From Phyllobacterium sp. YR531 (GTDB taxonomy: Bacteria > Pseudomonadota > Alphaproteobacteria > Rhizobiales > Rhizobiaceae), in assembly GCF_000282595.1 (NCBI RefSeq), contig NZ_AKIZ01000015.1, positions 124,001-188,000 on the forward strand: 64,000 bases of DNA, in the 5' to 3' direction. The translations under genes were made by a program, and so were the position numbers. This document shows positions 53,151 to 61,978 of the stretch, one piece after another. The first letter of the stretch is position 1, and each line of letters starts with the position of its first letter. The notes beneath the pieces are model-generated. The model ran no database searches and was not told where the DNA came from. It saw nothing but the letters and a program-made list of their open reading frames with translations.

Positions 53151-54182
53151 ATGAAGAAATTGATGATCTATGGGGCGACTGGCTATACCGGTCGCATGGT
53201 AGCCGAGCATGCAAAAGCAACCGGAACACCTATCATTCTTGCAGGACGCAGCGAGGCAATGCTGGCGCGATTGGCCACTGGACTCGATGCGGAATACCGT
53301 GTCTTTACGCTTGAAGACACCGCAGCGATTGATCGTTCAATGTCGGGAGTGTCGGCCATTTTGAATTGTGCCGGCCCGTTCATGCGGACGGCTGGTATTC
53401 TGATGAGGGCAGCAATCCGAAATGGCGTACACTATCTGGACGTTGCAGCAGAACTCGACAGTTATCGTCTTGCGGAGACGCTGGACACGGAGGCAAATTC
53501 GGCTGGTGTCATGCTCCTGCCGGGAAGCGGCGGCAGTGTGGCAATACTTGGTTGCCTTGCGCAACGAACCTTTGATCGGGTGACTGATCCTCGCCGGATC
53601 AGGGTCGCACTTCATGTTGCCGGAGGCCTTTCACGAGGATCTGCGATCAGCGCAACAGAAAATTTGACTGTCCAATGTCTGGAACGCTTGAATGGTGCTC
53701 TGGTTGATCGTGCCGTCAACAACCTTCAACAGTTCGATTTCGGCAGAGGTCCCGTGGATTGTTTCCCTGTCACTTTGCCGGATCTCATAACCATCTGGCG
53801 CGCAACCGGCATTTCCAACGTCGAAACGTTCGTTCATGTGACGGGAGCCGGATTTCCTCAAGGTGATCTTTCCAAACTACCCGATGGGCCAAGCCATGAG
53901 GAACGGCTGGCTAACCGGTATCAGGCTGTAGCGGAGGTCACAGATGCACACGGATTGGTCTTCCGGTCAGTTCTGGATACTGTAAATGGCTATAGTTTTA
54001 CCGCCTTGGCGGCAGCGGAAGCCGGACGCAGGGTGCTGGAAGGAGAGCTACGCCCGGGATTCCAGACGCCAGCCGGGCTGTTCGGCAAATATTTTGCAGA
54101 AACCATCGCCGATACAACAATCACCCACGTTCATCTCAACATGCCCGAACAATACTCATACAAGAAGGCGAATTCACAATGA
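53151..54182 (+). CDS. Saccharopine-dehydrogenase-like NAD(P)-binding reductase
   Basis: 343 residues. The start is the ATG at 53151, 2 nt after the VOC stop; the open frame that continues upstream inside the VOC gene is out of family. Opens MKKLMIYGATGYTGRMVAEHA with the GxxGxxG loop, GVSAILNCAGPF follows, then VHYLDVAAELDS; these are typical of trans-acting enoyl reductase or saccharopine-type reductases. A FTALAAAEAGRRVLEGEL segment near the end is also family-like. Overlaps the next gene by 4 nt. Confidence 0.88.
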   Translation: MKKLMIYGATGYTGRMVAEHAKATGTPIILAGRSEAMLARLATGLDAEYRVFTLEDTAAIDRSMSGVSAILNCAGPFMRTAGILMRAAIRNGVHYLDVAAELDSYRLAETLDTEANSAGVMLLPGSGGSVAILGCLAQRTFDRVTDPRRIRVALHVAGGLSRGSAISATENLTVQCLERLNGALVDRAVNNLQQFDFGRGPVDCFPVTLPDLITIWRATGISNVETFVHVTGAGFPQGDLSKLPDGPSHEERLANRYQAVAEVTDAHGLVFRSVLDTVNGYSFTALAAAEAGRRVLEGELRPGFQTPAGLFGKYFAETIADTTITHVHLNMPEQYSYKKANSQ

Positions 54183-54484
54183 CCGAGGCCGTCGAAATCA
54201 CAACGTTTCAACTGGCACACGGCCTGACGATGAAGGACTTCATAAAGGCCAATAAGGACATCAATATTTGGCTCAAGAGCCAGAAGGGATTTGTGTCTCG
54301 TCGTATCTGCGAACGTGATGATGGCTCCATACTCGACATGCTGATCTGGAAATCCGCCGAAGATGGCCGAAGGGCAGCCTCTGGAATTGTCACGGAAATG
54401 GCCGGTTCACCTGTTCACGCAGCAATAAACCAATCCACAGTCGATTGGACAATCTCAGCCGTCCACCACACAATGGACGGCTAG
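54179..54484 (+). CDS. Small ABM-like dimeric barrel protein
   Basis: 101 residues. EITTFQLAHGLTMKDFIKANKDI and WLKSQKGFVSRRICERDDGSIL match the stress-response/ABM barrel layout (strand-helix-helix-strand), with DMLIWKSAEDGRRAAS following. ATGA overlap with the reductase. Catalytic or accessory role in the operon's pathway; no recognised name. Confidence 0.7.
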   Translation: MTEAVEITTFQLAHGLTMKDFIKANKDINIWLKSQKGFVSRRICERDDGSILDMLIWKSAEDGRRAASGIVTEMAGSPVHAAINQSTVDWTISAVHHTMDG

Positions 54485-54645
54485 CAGGCTTTCCCAACCA
54501 TGGCGTGACTGCAATCGGGCGCTTGAGAAAAATATACTACAACAGGGGCATACTTCAGGGTCAGTTTCCTTTTTTATGTGAACTGCTTTGGTAATGTTTG
54601 CCGATGGCCGTCCAACGGCAAACGCAATTACCGAGGATCCAGATC

Positions 54646-55209
54646 ATGTCCAACCCGACCGTTGTTGGCCTTTCCGGCAACTTCCATCGCCCTTCGAAGA
54701 CAAGGGCACTCGTCACAAGCGTGGTCAGTCGCATCAGTGAGAGCTACGGTCTGACGCAGGAAGTTTATGATCTTATCGATATCGGCGATTCACTCGGTTC
54801 TGCGCGCCATATAAATGAACTCAGCCCGGCGGCCAGCAATATACTGGAAAAAGTTCTGTCCGCCGAAATTCTTGTGGTTGGAACTCCGACATATAAGGGT
54901 AGTTACACCGGACTGTTCAAACACTTCATCGATTTGATCGATGCTCGCGCCCTACAGGGAAAGCCGGTTGTTCTGACAGCCGCAGGGGCAGGCGACCGGC
55001 ACGCTCTCATCATAGAACATCAGTTGCGGCCACTTTTCGGATTCTTTGCAGCACACACCCTGCCAACCGGCATTTATGCGACGGATCGGGATTTTCAGAA
55101 CCACGAAGTTGCTGCTGCGCACATCAGCGCCCAGATCGATCAGGTCGTCAGTGAAGTTCAACCATTGTTGACAAGGCAAAGCCCGGTGGTTGCAAGCGCG
55201 GCAGAATAG
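54646..55209 (+). CDS. NADPH-dependent FMN reductase, MsuE/SsuE family
   Basis: 187 residues from MSNPTVVGLSGN at 54646. The flavodoxin-like loop is VGLSGNFHRPSKTRAL; VVGTPTYKGSYTGLFKHFIDLID is the classic family motif, with AAGAGDRHALIIEHQLRPLF later. Provides FMNH2 to two-component sulfonate or sulfone monooxygenases. Upstream of cysE and the LLM gene, fitting an organosulfur locus. Single gene with its own start region. Confidence 0.92.
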   Translation: MSNPTVVGLSGNFHRPSKTRALVTSVVSRISESYGLTQEVYDLIDIGDSLGSARHINELSPAASNILEKVLSAEILVVGTPTYKGSYTGLFKHFIDLIDARALQGKPVVLTAAGAGDRHALIIEHQLRPLFGFFAAHTLPTGIYATDRDFQNHEVAAAHISAQIDQVVSEVQPLLTRQSPVVASAAE

Positions 55210-55364
55210 CAGAAACCGGATCACCAAGGCTCAAGCTGTTTCAATGATTTTTACTTTAACTACATGAAATATATGGAAAATATCGATTGTTTATAAGCAG
55301 AACCTGAACCATATTATGCTGAATATCTGCTACATATCTCTTCGATAATTCCAAAGGTCACACC

Positions 55365-56159
55365 ATGCCTGCTACGACTGGAGTAATTTGGCGACAGATA
55401 GTCGCTCATGCCGAACAAGTGGCGAATTCGGAACCATGGCTGGCATCATTTCTCGGAGAGTCCGTATTTCAATTCGATAATCTGGAAGATGCACTTTGCC
55501 GCGTGTTGTCAGAGCTATTGGCCAATGGTTCGCTATCAGGAAACCGATTAATAGAGCTTTTTGATAGTATAAGGTCCGAAGAGCCACGGCTGCTGCATGG
55601 ACTTGCGCGGGATATTCGGGCGGTCTTGGAGAGAGACCCGGCGGCTACGCGCCCACTTCATGTTCTTTTGTACCTAAAAGGTTTTCACGCGATCCAGATT
55701 CACCGTTTCGCAAATCACCTTTGGAAAACGGCACGGGCAGATCTTGCAATGTACCTGCAATCGCGATCTTCCCGGGTCTTACAGGTCGATATACATCCTG
55801 CAGTGCAACTGGGCGTTGGCGTTTTCTTTGACCACGCCACAGGCATTGTTATCGGTGAAACGGCAGTCATTGAAGACAACGTGTCAATTCTCCAAGGGGT
55901 AACACTTGGCGGTACCGGCAAGGACACAGGTGATCGTCATCCAAAGATAAGGCACGGTGTTTTGATTGGGGCGGGAGCCACCGTCTTGGGCAACATAGAC
56001 ATCGGTATCAACTCACGGATCGGTGCCGGTTCTGTCGTCTTGAAGGCTGTAGAAGCGCGCAAAACGGTTGCCGGCGTTCCCGCCCGTGTTGTTGGAGGGG
56101 TTAAAGAGAAAGAGCCCGCCAAGACCATGAACCACATGCTCTTTGATGTTGGTCTATAA
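55365..56159 (+). CDS. cysE: Serine O-acetyltransferase
   Basis: 264 residues: helical N-domain (LLYLKGFHAIQIHRFANHLW) and a left-handed beta-helix with catalytic His in FFDHATGIVIGETAVI, then GVTLGGTGKDTGDRHPKI. Makes O-acetylserine for cysteine synthesis in the cytoplasm. AAAGGTCACACC precedes the ATG. Brucellaceae have a housekeeping cysE elsewhere, so a second copy beside sulfur-scavenging genes suggests use of sulfide released from organosulfur compounds (inferred). Confidence 0.95.
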   Translation: MPATTGVIWRQIVAHAEQVANSEPWLASFLGESVFQFDNLEDALCRVLSELLANGSLSGNRLIELFDSIRSEEPRLLHGLARDIRAVLERDPAATRPLHVLLYLKGFHAIQIHRFANHLWKTARADLAMYLQSRSSRVLQVDIHPAVQLGVGVFFDHATGIVIGETAVIEDNVSILQGVTLGGTGKDTGDRHPKIRHGVLIGAGATVLGNIDIGINSRIGAGSVVLKAVEARKTVAGVPARVVGGVKEKEPAKTMNHMLFDVGL

Positions 56160-56173
56160 ACGGCTTAAGGACC

Positions 56174-56377
56174 TCATCTCGGATCAAGCGCTGGCGGGTT
56201 GTCATTCGCTGTTGGCGTCGCATCCGTGTGACGCAGCCGCGAGATAGAGAACTCCAGCGTGTTTCGCACAATATCAAGCTCGCGTTGACCAGCAAAATTA
56301 TCACTGTCGGCCTCCTTGATTCCCTGAAGTATGTGCCTGAATCGCGCAATTATTTCCGTTCTGGTAAGCATCGTCAT
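56174..56377 (-). CDS. Small hypothetical protein
   Basis: 67 residues, helical, starting MTMLTRTEIIARFRHIL (start 56377 or 56371) and ending with the disordered TANDNPPALDPR, a tail style common in Rhizobiales. Weak ribosome site. Convergent with cysE (14 nt between stops). A plus-strand frame over the same bases (56331-56558) looks less natural. Confidence 0.45.
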   Translation of the reverse strand: MTMLTRTEIIARFRHILQGIKEADSDNFAGQRELDIVRNTLEFSISRLRHTDATPTANDNPPALDPR

Positions 56378-56759
56378 TCAATTGCCCATTACAATATTCC
56401 TTCGCTGGATTCTGGCTAACGAATTGGACCTGCGCAACGCACGCCAAAGTATGGTTTTGGCGTTGATGTGGAAAGCTTTGCTCTTGCTTTCGAAAAAAGA
56501 AGAAACGTGTTCCGCCCAAGCAGTATTATCATCGATTACACACCGCTATAACGACTAAAAGCGAAGGATTTCTGCTGAGAAATTAAACCGCCAATGCACT
56601 TTATTTGAGCAAGATACTACAAACTCTCCCTCGCATTCGCAAAACGATGTCTCCTTTCAGCCCACCAATTCAATAGTCTTTTCGTGGGGCTAGCAGGGGG
56701 ATCGCACGATCCAGACTTATCTGACCCGTGGAACGCACTTCATCAGGAGAATTTGGATT
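56378..56759. other. 382-nt intergenic region before the amino-acid transporter
   Basis: Apart from a doubtful plus-strand frame (56331-56558), no gene. The right 180 nt are AT-rich in part and hold the expected promoter of the Aap-type operon; AGGAGAAT lies before the ATG at 56760. No strong dyad was found. Confidence 0.4.
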
Positions 56760-57803
56760 ATGCGAGCAGAACAAAACCAGTCACATGGCTGGAGAACTAA
56801 GATTGCTGCCGGTCTTGTGGCCGCCGCGACATTGTTCACGGGTATTGCCCACGCCGGACCTACACTCGATAAAATCAAGCAGCGTGGCACGATCAAGGTC
56901 GGAGTTGGCACTTCGCCGGGCTTCTTTGCACCGGACGGAAGTGGCAAATGGCAAGGCTTCTTTGTCGAGTTCGGTAGAGCACTCGCAATTACTGTTTTCA
57001 ATGATCCGGATAAGGTCGAGTTTACCTCTTCCTCGCCGCAACAGCGATTGCCAGCCCTTCAGTCTGGCGAATTCGACATCCTGCTTTCGGGCGTGACCGT
57101 GACCATCACACGCGCCTTTAAACTGGGCTTTCACTTCGGGCCGACAATTTTTTATGACGGGCAGGGCTTGCTCGTGAACAAATCGCTTGGGGTGACCAAG
57201 GGCAGCGACCTGGATGGCGCAACCATCGGCGTGCAGAGCGGAACGACAGGCGAGTTGAATATTGCCGACTTCTTCCGCAAATCCGGACATAAGTTCACTC
57301 CAGTTACAATTGAAGACAGCAATGAGTTTTTGAAGGCGCTCGAATCCGGCCGCGTTGATGCACTGACTCAAGACGCATCTGATCTAGCCTTGAGACGCAC
57401 CCTTTTGAAAAATCCAGATGACTACATATTGCTGCCGGAACGCCTGTCAAAAGAGCCGTTGGCTCCAGCAATTGCTGCCGGTGATGACCGTTGGCTTGAA
57501 ATCGTCAACTGGACTGTCAATGCCACTATTCAGGCTGAAGAATTCGGGATCACCAAGGATAATATCGATACGTTCCTGACCAGCGAAGATCCGGCAATCA
57601 AGAGGTTTCTTGGCACTGACCCATCGCTTGGTGAAGCGATTGGACTGGATCCCAAGTTCGCCTATAACATCGTCAAAACACTTGGCAATTACGGCGAAAT
57701 ATTCGAACGTACTATCGGCAAGGGATCACCAGTAGGCTTTGAGCGCGGTTACAACCAACCGTGGACTCAAGGCGGTCTGCTTTACTCGCCACCATTCCGC
57801 TGA
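56760..57803 (+). CDS. Amino-acid ABC importer, substrate-binding protein (AapJ/BztA-like)
   Basis: 347 residues with a Sec signal peptide (IAHA-G, near residue 32). The mature start TLDKIKQRGTIKVGVGTSPG, the core GATIGVQSGTTGELNIADFF (landmark GVQSGTTGE), and the end GFERGYNQPWTQGGLLYSPPFR (landmark NQPWTQGGLLY) match the AapJ family of general L-amino-acid importers. First gene of a transporter operon whose ATPase is missing. In context it may take up a sulfur-containing amino acid. Confidence 0.92.
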   Translation: MRAEQNQSHGWRTKIAAGLVAAATLFTGIAHAGPTLDKIKQRGTIKVGVGTSPGFFAPDGSGKWQGFFVEFGRALAITVFNDPDKVEFTSSSPQQRLPALQSGEFDILLSGVTVTITRAFKLGFHFGPTIFYDGQGLLVNKSLGVTKGSDLDGATIGVQSGTTGELNIADFFRKSGHKFTPVTIEDSNEFLKALESGRVDALTQDASDLALRRTLLKNPDDYILLPERLSKEPLAPAIAAGDDRWLEIVNWTVNATIQAEEFGITKDNIDTFLTSEDPAIKRFLGTDPSLGEAIGLDPKFAYNIVKTLGNYGEIFERTIGKGSPVGFERGYNQPWTQGGLLYSPPFR

Positions 57804-57808
57804 GGCTG

Positions 57809-59035
57809 ATGGTTTCCGGTGAAATGTCCGTGAGTGGAATAACATCAAAGCCATTGCCAATACCGGGCTCTCCCAAGCCCGGTATTGGTTATTTTATTCG
57901 TGAGTGGTGGGGAAGCTACCCGATTACGCAACTGGCAGTGCTTATCGGCCTGATCGGCATATTCTGGCTGATGGGATCGAATATGGTGCACACCATGCAC
58001 CGGCTTGGCATTCAGCCAGGCTTTGCATTCCTGAGCCAGAGCGCCAACTTCGCCATTGGCGAGAGTCTGATTGCCTACTCCCCAAGTGACACATTTGGGC
58101 GGGCAGCATTCGTCGGTTTGCTCAATACGGGGGCGATCGCAGTCTCCGGCTGTATTCTGGCAACGCTTCTTGGCGTCTCGCTGGGGATAGCACGTCTCTC
58201 CGGGAACATGCTGCTTTCAGGCCTTGTGCGCTGGTACATCGAAATCATCCGTAATACGCCCTTGCTTCTGCAACTCTTTTTCTGGAGTGCTGTTACACAC
58301 GCACTTCCGCCACCGCGTCAGGCCTTCAATCCATTGGGAATTCTTTACCTAAGCAATCGAGGGGTTTCGATTCCCGCATTCCGCCTGCACGAATTGTCAT
58401 TGGTCACTTTAGCCATCTTGGTCGTGTGTATTGCCGCACTGTTCGCGTTCTATAAGGTGCGTTCAAAACGGAGTGTACGACACGGCATTATTGAGTTTTC
58501 AGCAATGGGCCTGCTGGCCGTTTTAGGGTTTGGACTGGCCTTTCGGCTGAGCGGAGCAAGTGTCGCGCTTGAACTGCCATTGCTGCGCGGATTCAATATC
58601 GCCGGCGGATTTAACCTCACGCCCGAATTTGCAGCATTGCTGATCGGTCTCGTCGTCAACTCATCCGCCACCATAGCGGAAATCATCAGAAGCGGCATTC
58701 AATCCGTACCCTCCGGCCAATGGGAGTCAGCGCGGTCTCTGGGGCTCCAACCCGGGCGTATCATGAGGCTGGTAATACTGCCCCAGGCCCTGCGGGTTAT
58801 CGTCCCGCTGATGACCTCAAGCTACCTTGATCTGACTAAAAACTCGAGCCTTGCCGTGGCAATCGGTTTTCCGGATCTCGTCAGCGTTCTCAACACCACG
58901 GCAAACCAGAGCGGTCAGGCCCTTGAAGCATTGGCGATAATCGTCGTGTCCTATCTGGCGATCAACTTGTCCGTCTCAACGATCATGAACAAATACAACA
59001 AACGTATCGAACAACGTGGATTCCTGCCGCGATGA
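57809..59035 (+). CDS. Amino-acid ABC importer, permease (AapQ/BztB-like)
   Basis: 408 residues from the ATG at 57809 (57824 also possible). Long AapQ-type permease with about eight helices; EIIRNTPLLLQLFFWSA and GIQSVPSGQWESARSLGL with VILPQALRVIVP form the coupling region. A Pro-rich cytoplasmic N-terminus precedes the first helix. Overlaps the next permease gene by 4 nt. Confidence 0.92.
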   Translation: MVSGEMSVSGITSKPLPIPGSPKPGIGYFIREWWGSYPITQLAVLIGLIGIFWLMGSNMVHTMHRLGIQPGFAFLSQSANFAIGESLIAYSPSDTFGRAAFVGLLNTGAIAVSGCILATLLGVSLGIARLSGNMLLSGLVRWYIEIIRNTPLLLQLFFWSAVTHALPPPRQAFNPLGILYLSNRGVSIPAFRLHELSLVTLAILVVCIAALFAFYKVRSKRSVRHGIIEFSAMGLLAVLGFGLAFRLSGASVALELPLLRGFNIAGGFNLTPEFAALLIGLVVNSSATIAEIIRSGIQSVPSGQWESARSLGLQPGRIMRLVILPQALRVIVPLMTSSYLDLTKNSSLAVAIGFPDLVSVLNTTANQSGQALEALAIIVVSYLAINLSVSTIMNKYNKRIEQRGFLPR

Positions 59036-60105
59036 CTGCATTGTTTTACACTGGAAGCGTTCGTCCGGCATCGTCAGCCCATTGGCAAAAATGGCGCGAC
59101 GGCCTGTTCGGAACACGGTTGAATATTTTTATCACGCTGGCTACGGCCGGCTTTCTCCTTTGGACAATTCCACCTTTGTTTCGCTGGATTTTACTCGACG
59201 CAACATGGACCGGAAGCGCCAAGGATTGCGCGGCGTCAACCGGCGCATGCTGGGCATTTATCGGGGCAAAGATACGCTTCATATTGTTTGCGCTTTATCC
59301 GCCCGAACTGGATTGGCGACCCGCGCTGACGATTGGGTTGATAGCGCTCTTGCTTGTGATCACGGGTACGCCCAGATTTTGGTCACGGCATCTCGTGCTG
59401 TTGTGGATAGGGACAGTTGTAACCGTCTGGATTCTTATGGCGGGCACTCTCATTGGACCATCAGTGCCGACGGGGCGATGGGGTGGATTGGCACTAACTC
59501 TGCTAATTTCGGTCGTCGGCTTTGCCTGTGCATTCCCGATTGCGGTGCTTCTTGCCTTGGCCAGACGGTCTAAGATGGCGGGCCTTCGCACTGTATCGAT
59601 CATATTCATTGAAGTGGTGCGCGGTGTGCCCATGATCGCAATTTTGTACGTTGCCATGCTGCTTGTACCCATGATGCTGCCGGGGCTTTCACCCGATGCC
59701 TTTGTTCGCGCGCAGATCGGATTGACACTTTTCGTCTCGGCCTATCTGGCGGAGGTTGTAAGGGCAGGGCTCCAATCTGTGGCGGATGGTCAGGCGGAAG
59801 CCGCCGCATCCCTTGGTTTTGGTTATTGGACCACGCTGCGCTTGATCATCCTGCCGCAAGCTCTGCGCTCAGTGATTCCGGCGCTGGTCAACTTGGCAAT
59901 CGGCATATTGCTGAATTCTACATTGATTGCGGTGATTGGAATTTTTGATCTGCTGAACGCTGCAAAGAATGCTGCAAATGACCCGGTTTGGCTCGGCTTT
60001 TACGACGAGAGTTATGTCTTTGTCGGTGTGATTTATTTCGCACTTTGCTATTCTGCATCCCGCTACAGCCTTTGGCTCGAACGGCATTTGCGTGCTGCGA
60101 AATAA
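59032..60105 (+). CDS. Amino-acid ABC importer, permease (AapM/BztC-like)
   Basis: 357 residues, partner of AapQ-type permease. SLGFGYWTTLRLIILPQALRSVIPAL carries the EAA coupling motif and EVVRGVPMIAILYV lies upstream, as in AapM. In classical aap operons the ATPase gene follows at once; here the next gene is an unrelated monooxygenase 209 nt downstream, so an ATPase from elsewhere must be used. Confidence 0.92.
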   Translation: MTALFYTGSVRPASSAHWQKWRDGLFGTRLNIFITLATAGFLLWTIPPLFRWILLDATWTGSAKDCAASTGACWAFIGAKIRFILFALYPPELDWRPALTIGLIALLLVITGTPRFWSRHLVLLWIGTVVTVWILMAGTLIGPSVPTGRWGGLALTLLISVVGFACAFPIAVLLALARRSKMAGLRTVSIIFIEVVRGVPMIAILYVAMLLVPMMLPGLSPDAFVRAQIGLTLFVSAYLAEVVRAGLQSVADGQAEAAASLGFGYWTTLRLIILPQALRSVIPALVNLAIGILLNSTLIAVIGIFDLLNAAKNAANDPVWLGFYDESYVFVGVIYFALCYSASRYSLWLERHLRAAK

Positions 60106-60314
60106 GCGTCACGCTTTAATCGGGACAATGGTTTGGCGGGTAACAAAATGAAGATGTCTGCTTCAACAGAAGTAGCAATCTCATCGCAGGTATCAGGATT
60201 GCTCTCAAGTTACGAAATATCTTCTGCAATACACTGCAACATTGGAACATCCTTCCTCGTCTTATACTCGACCAGATTACTATAGTTTCAGCAGTGAAAC
60301 AAATGGTACGCTGA

Positions 60315-61319
60315 ATGAATTACTCACTAAGTTTGCTCGACAAGAGCCCGGTTGACGGAGAAGAAGCACCTGGCCAAGCCTTGGCAAGAACGTTGTTTCT
60401 GGCACGGCAGGCCGAAAACTGGGGTTTTCGCCGTTTCTGGGTTGCTGAGCACCACAATAATGCACGGCTGGCAAACTCGTCACCTGAAATACTTATTGCG
60501 CATCTGCTGGCTCATACCTCAGCAATCCGCATAGGCTCAGGCGGCGTCATGCTGCAGCACTACAGCGCGTATAAGGTTGCCGAAAACTTCAATCTTTTGG
60601 CCACGCTAGCACCCGGAAGGGTCGACATTGGGGTAGGAAAAGCGCCGGGAGGCTTACCTCTTTCCACAAAGACGCTGCAAAAAGCCTTTGACCAAAAGCA
60701 GAAACCGGCATTTGCCGACCAGCTTGGTGAACTGGACATCTATCTGCGTGATGCGGCGGCAAGTGCCGACCCGGCGACCAATCTGCGGGCCATTCCTTCG
60801 CCTCCTATTCCTGCGGAACGCTTTCTGCTTGGCGCAAGTATTGAAAGTGCAAAACTGGCCGCAGCTCATGATTGGCAATTTGTCTATGCAGGCCATCTGA
60901 ACGGCGACGAATCCCTGCTGCACGACGTGTTTACCACCTATAGCGAGGTGACAAACGGACAGGTACCAATACTCGCCATTGGTGTGATTGCCGCCGAGTC
61001 CGACGCGTTGGCGGAGCGTCTTGAAGGTGATCTGAGGCGATTTAAGGTCGAAGTAGCAAACGGGCAGGGCGTCACCGTTGGCAGCCTGGCACAGGCACAG
61101 GAATATATCCGCCAATCCGGCATAACCGATTACCGTATCGAAGAAAAAATGCCCGGTGTCATCCGTGGGACGCCCGGCCGCATTCATGGCGAGCTGGAGC
61201 GGCTGCACGCGCGCTATGGAGTGAAGGAATTCATCATCGATTGCCCCGTAACAGAAGCTGCAAGCCGGATTAATTCATTCAGGCTGTTGGCTGAATCACA
61301 TCTGGCAGTTGCAGCATGA
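60315..61319 (+). CDS. LLM-class flavin monooxygenase, MsnO8/YtmO-like
   Basis: 334 residues. Opens MNYSLSLLDKSPV, with GFRRFWVAEHHN and RIGSGGVMLQHYSAYKVAENF (landmark GSGGVMLQHYS), the signature of the luciferase-like MsnO8 group that includes B. subtilis YtmO of the S-alkylcysteine salvage operon. Needs FMNH2, for which the MsuE-like reductase upstream is a candidate. Followed closely by a YtmI-like acetyltransferase, reproducing part of the ytm gene set. Confidence 0.9.
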   Translation: MNYSLSLLDKSPVDGEEAPGQALARTLFLARQAENWGFRRFWVAEHHNNARLANSSPEILIAHLLAHTSAIRIGSGGVMLQHYSAYKVAENFNLLATLAPGRVDIGVGKAPGGLPLSTKTLQKAFDQKQKPAFADQLGELDIYLRDAAASADPATNLRAIPSPPIPAERFLLGASIESAKLAAAHDWQFVYAGHLNGDESLLHDVFTTYSEVTNGQVPILAIGVIAAESDALAERLEGDLRRFKVEVANGQGVTVGSLAQAQEYIRQSGITDYRIEEKMPGVIRGTPGRIHGELERLHARYGVKEFIIDCPVTEAASRINSFRLLAESHLAVAA

Positions 61320-61347
61320 CCCATAACAGAATCAAGGCTCGCTAATC

Positions 61348-61905
61348 ATGAGTGACTCTATTCGGATAGCAACAGCCCAAGATGCGACAGCTCTACACCG
61401 CCTGATAAAGGCCTCTTACGAGCCATTGCGGGAGATGAACATCAAGTTCACCGCCACGACTGCGGATGTTGATCTGGTGCGTGAGAAAATTGAACGGCAC
61501 ACCACTTTTGTGGTCGAGCGCGATGCTCAGATCATAGCGACAATATCGGTCCGGTTTCCCTGGCCGATGGGGGAAAATCACCTGACAAGTTATCCGTTTC
61601 TTCACTGGTTTGCTGTTGCGCCGGAACTCAAGCGCCAATCAATTGGCAGCTCTTTACTTGACTATGTTGAACTGAACTTCCTCCGCGATCAGATCAAAGC
61701 GCCGGCTGTCTATCTCGCCACTGCAACACGGCACCCGTGGCTTGTCGGCATCTACGAACGGCGTGGATATGAAGGCTTTTACAAGCGCGACAAGGACGGC
61801 GATGAAATGGTTCTTCTGCGTAAAATCCTGAACCAACACATCTACGAAACACTGGAAGTGGCTGAATATCAACGCTTTGAACCTCTATTGGCGCACGCAC
61901 AATGA
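61348..61905 (+). CDS. GNAT acetyltransferase, YtmI/SnaA-like
   Basis: 185 residues. The opening ALHRLIKASYEPLREMNIKFT, the central ISVRFPWPMG and KAPAVYLATATRHPWLVGIYERRGYEGF (landmarks: SYEPLRE, RFPWP, HPWLVGIYERRGYE) match what I recall of YtmI/SnaA, which N-acetylates S-alkylcysteines before oxidative cleavage. Twenty-eight nt after the LLM gene, so probably cotranscribed. Acceptor substrate inferred from context. Confidence 0.82.
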   Translation: MSDSIRIATAQDATALHRLIKASYEPLREMNIKFTATTADVDLVREKIERHTTFVVERDAQIIATISVRFPWPMGENHLTSYPFLHWFAVAPELKRQSIGSSLLDYVELNFLRDQIKAPAVYLATATRHPWLVGIYERRGYEGFYKRDKDGDEMVLLRKILNQHIYETLEVAEYQRFEPLLAHAQ

Positions 61906-61978
61906 CGAAACCAACACCCCATTTACACCAGCACCCTAATACGAACGAAGGAGTTCACGAGATTTCGGAGTTCGGCAA

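Noticed and set aside
56331-56558. 75-residue plus-strand frame after cysE
   Set aside because: Overlaps the more plausible 67-residue minus-strand frame and lacks a Shine-Dalgarno sequence.
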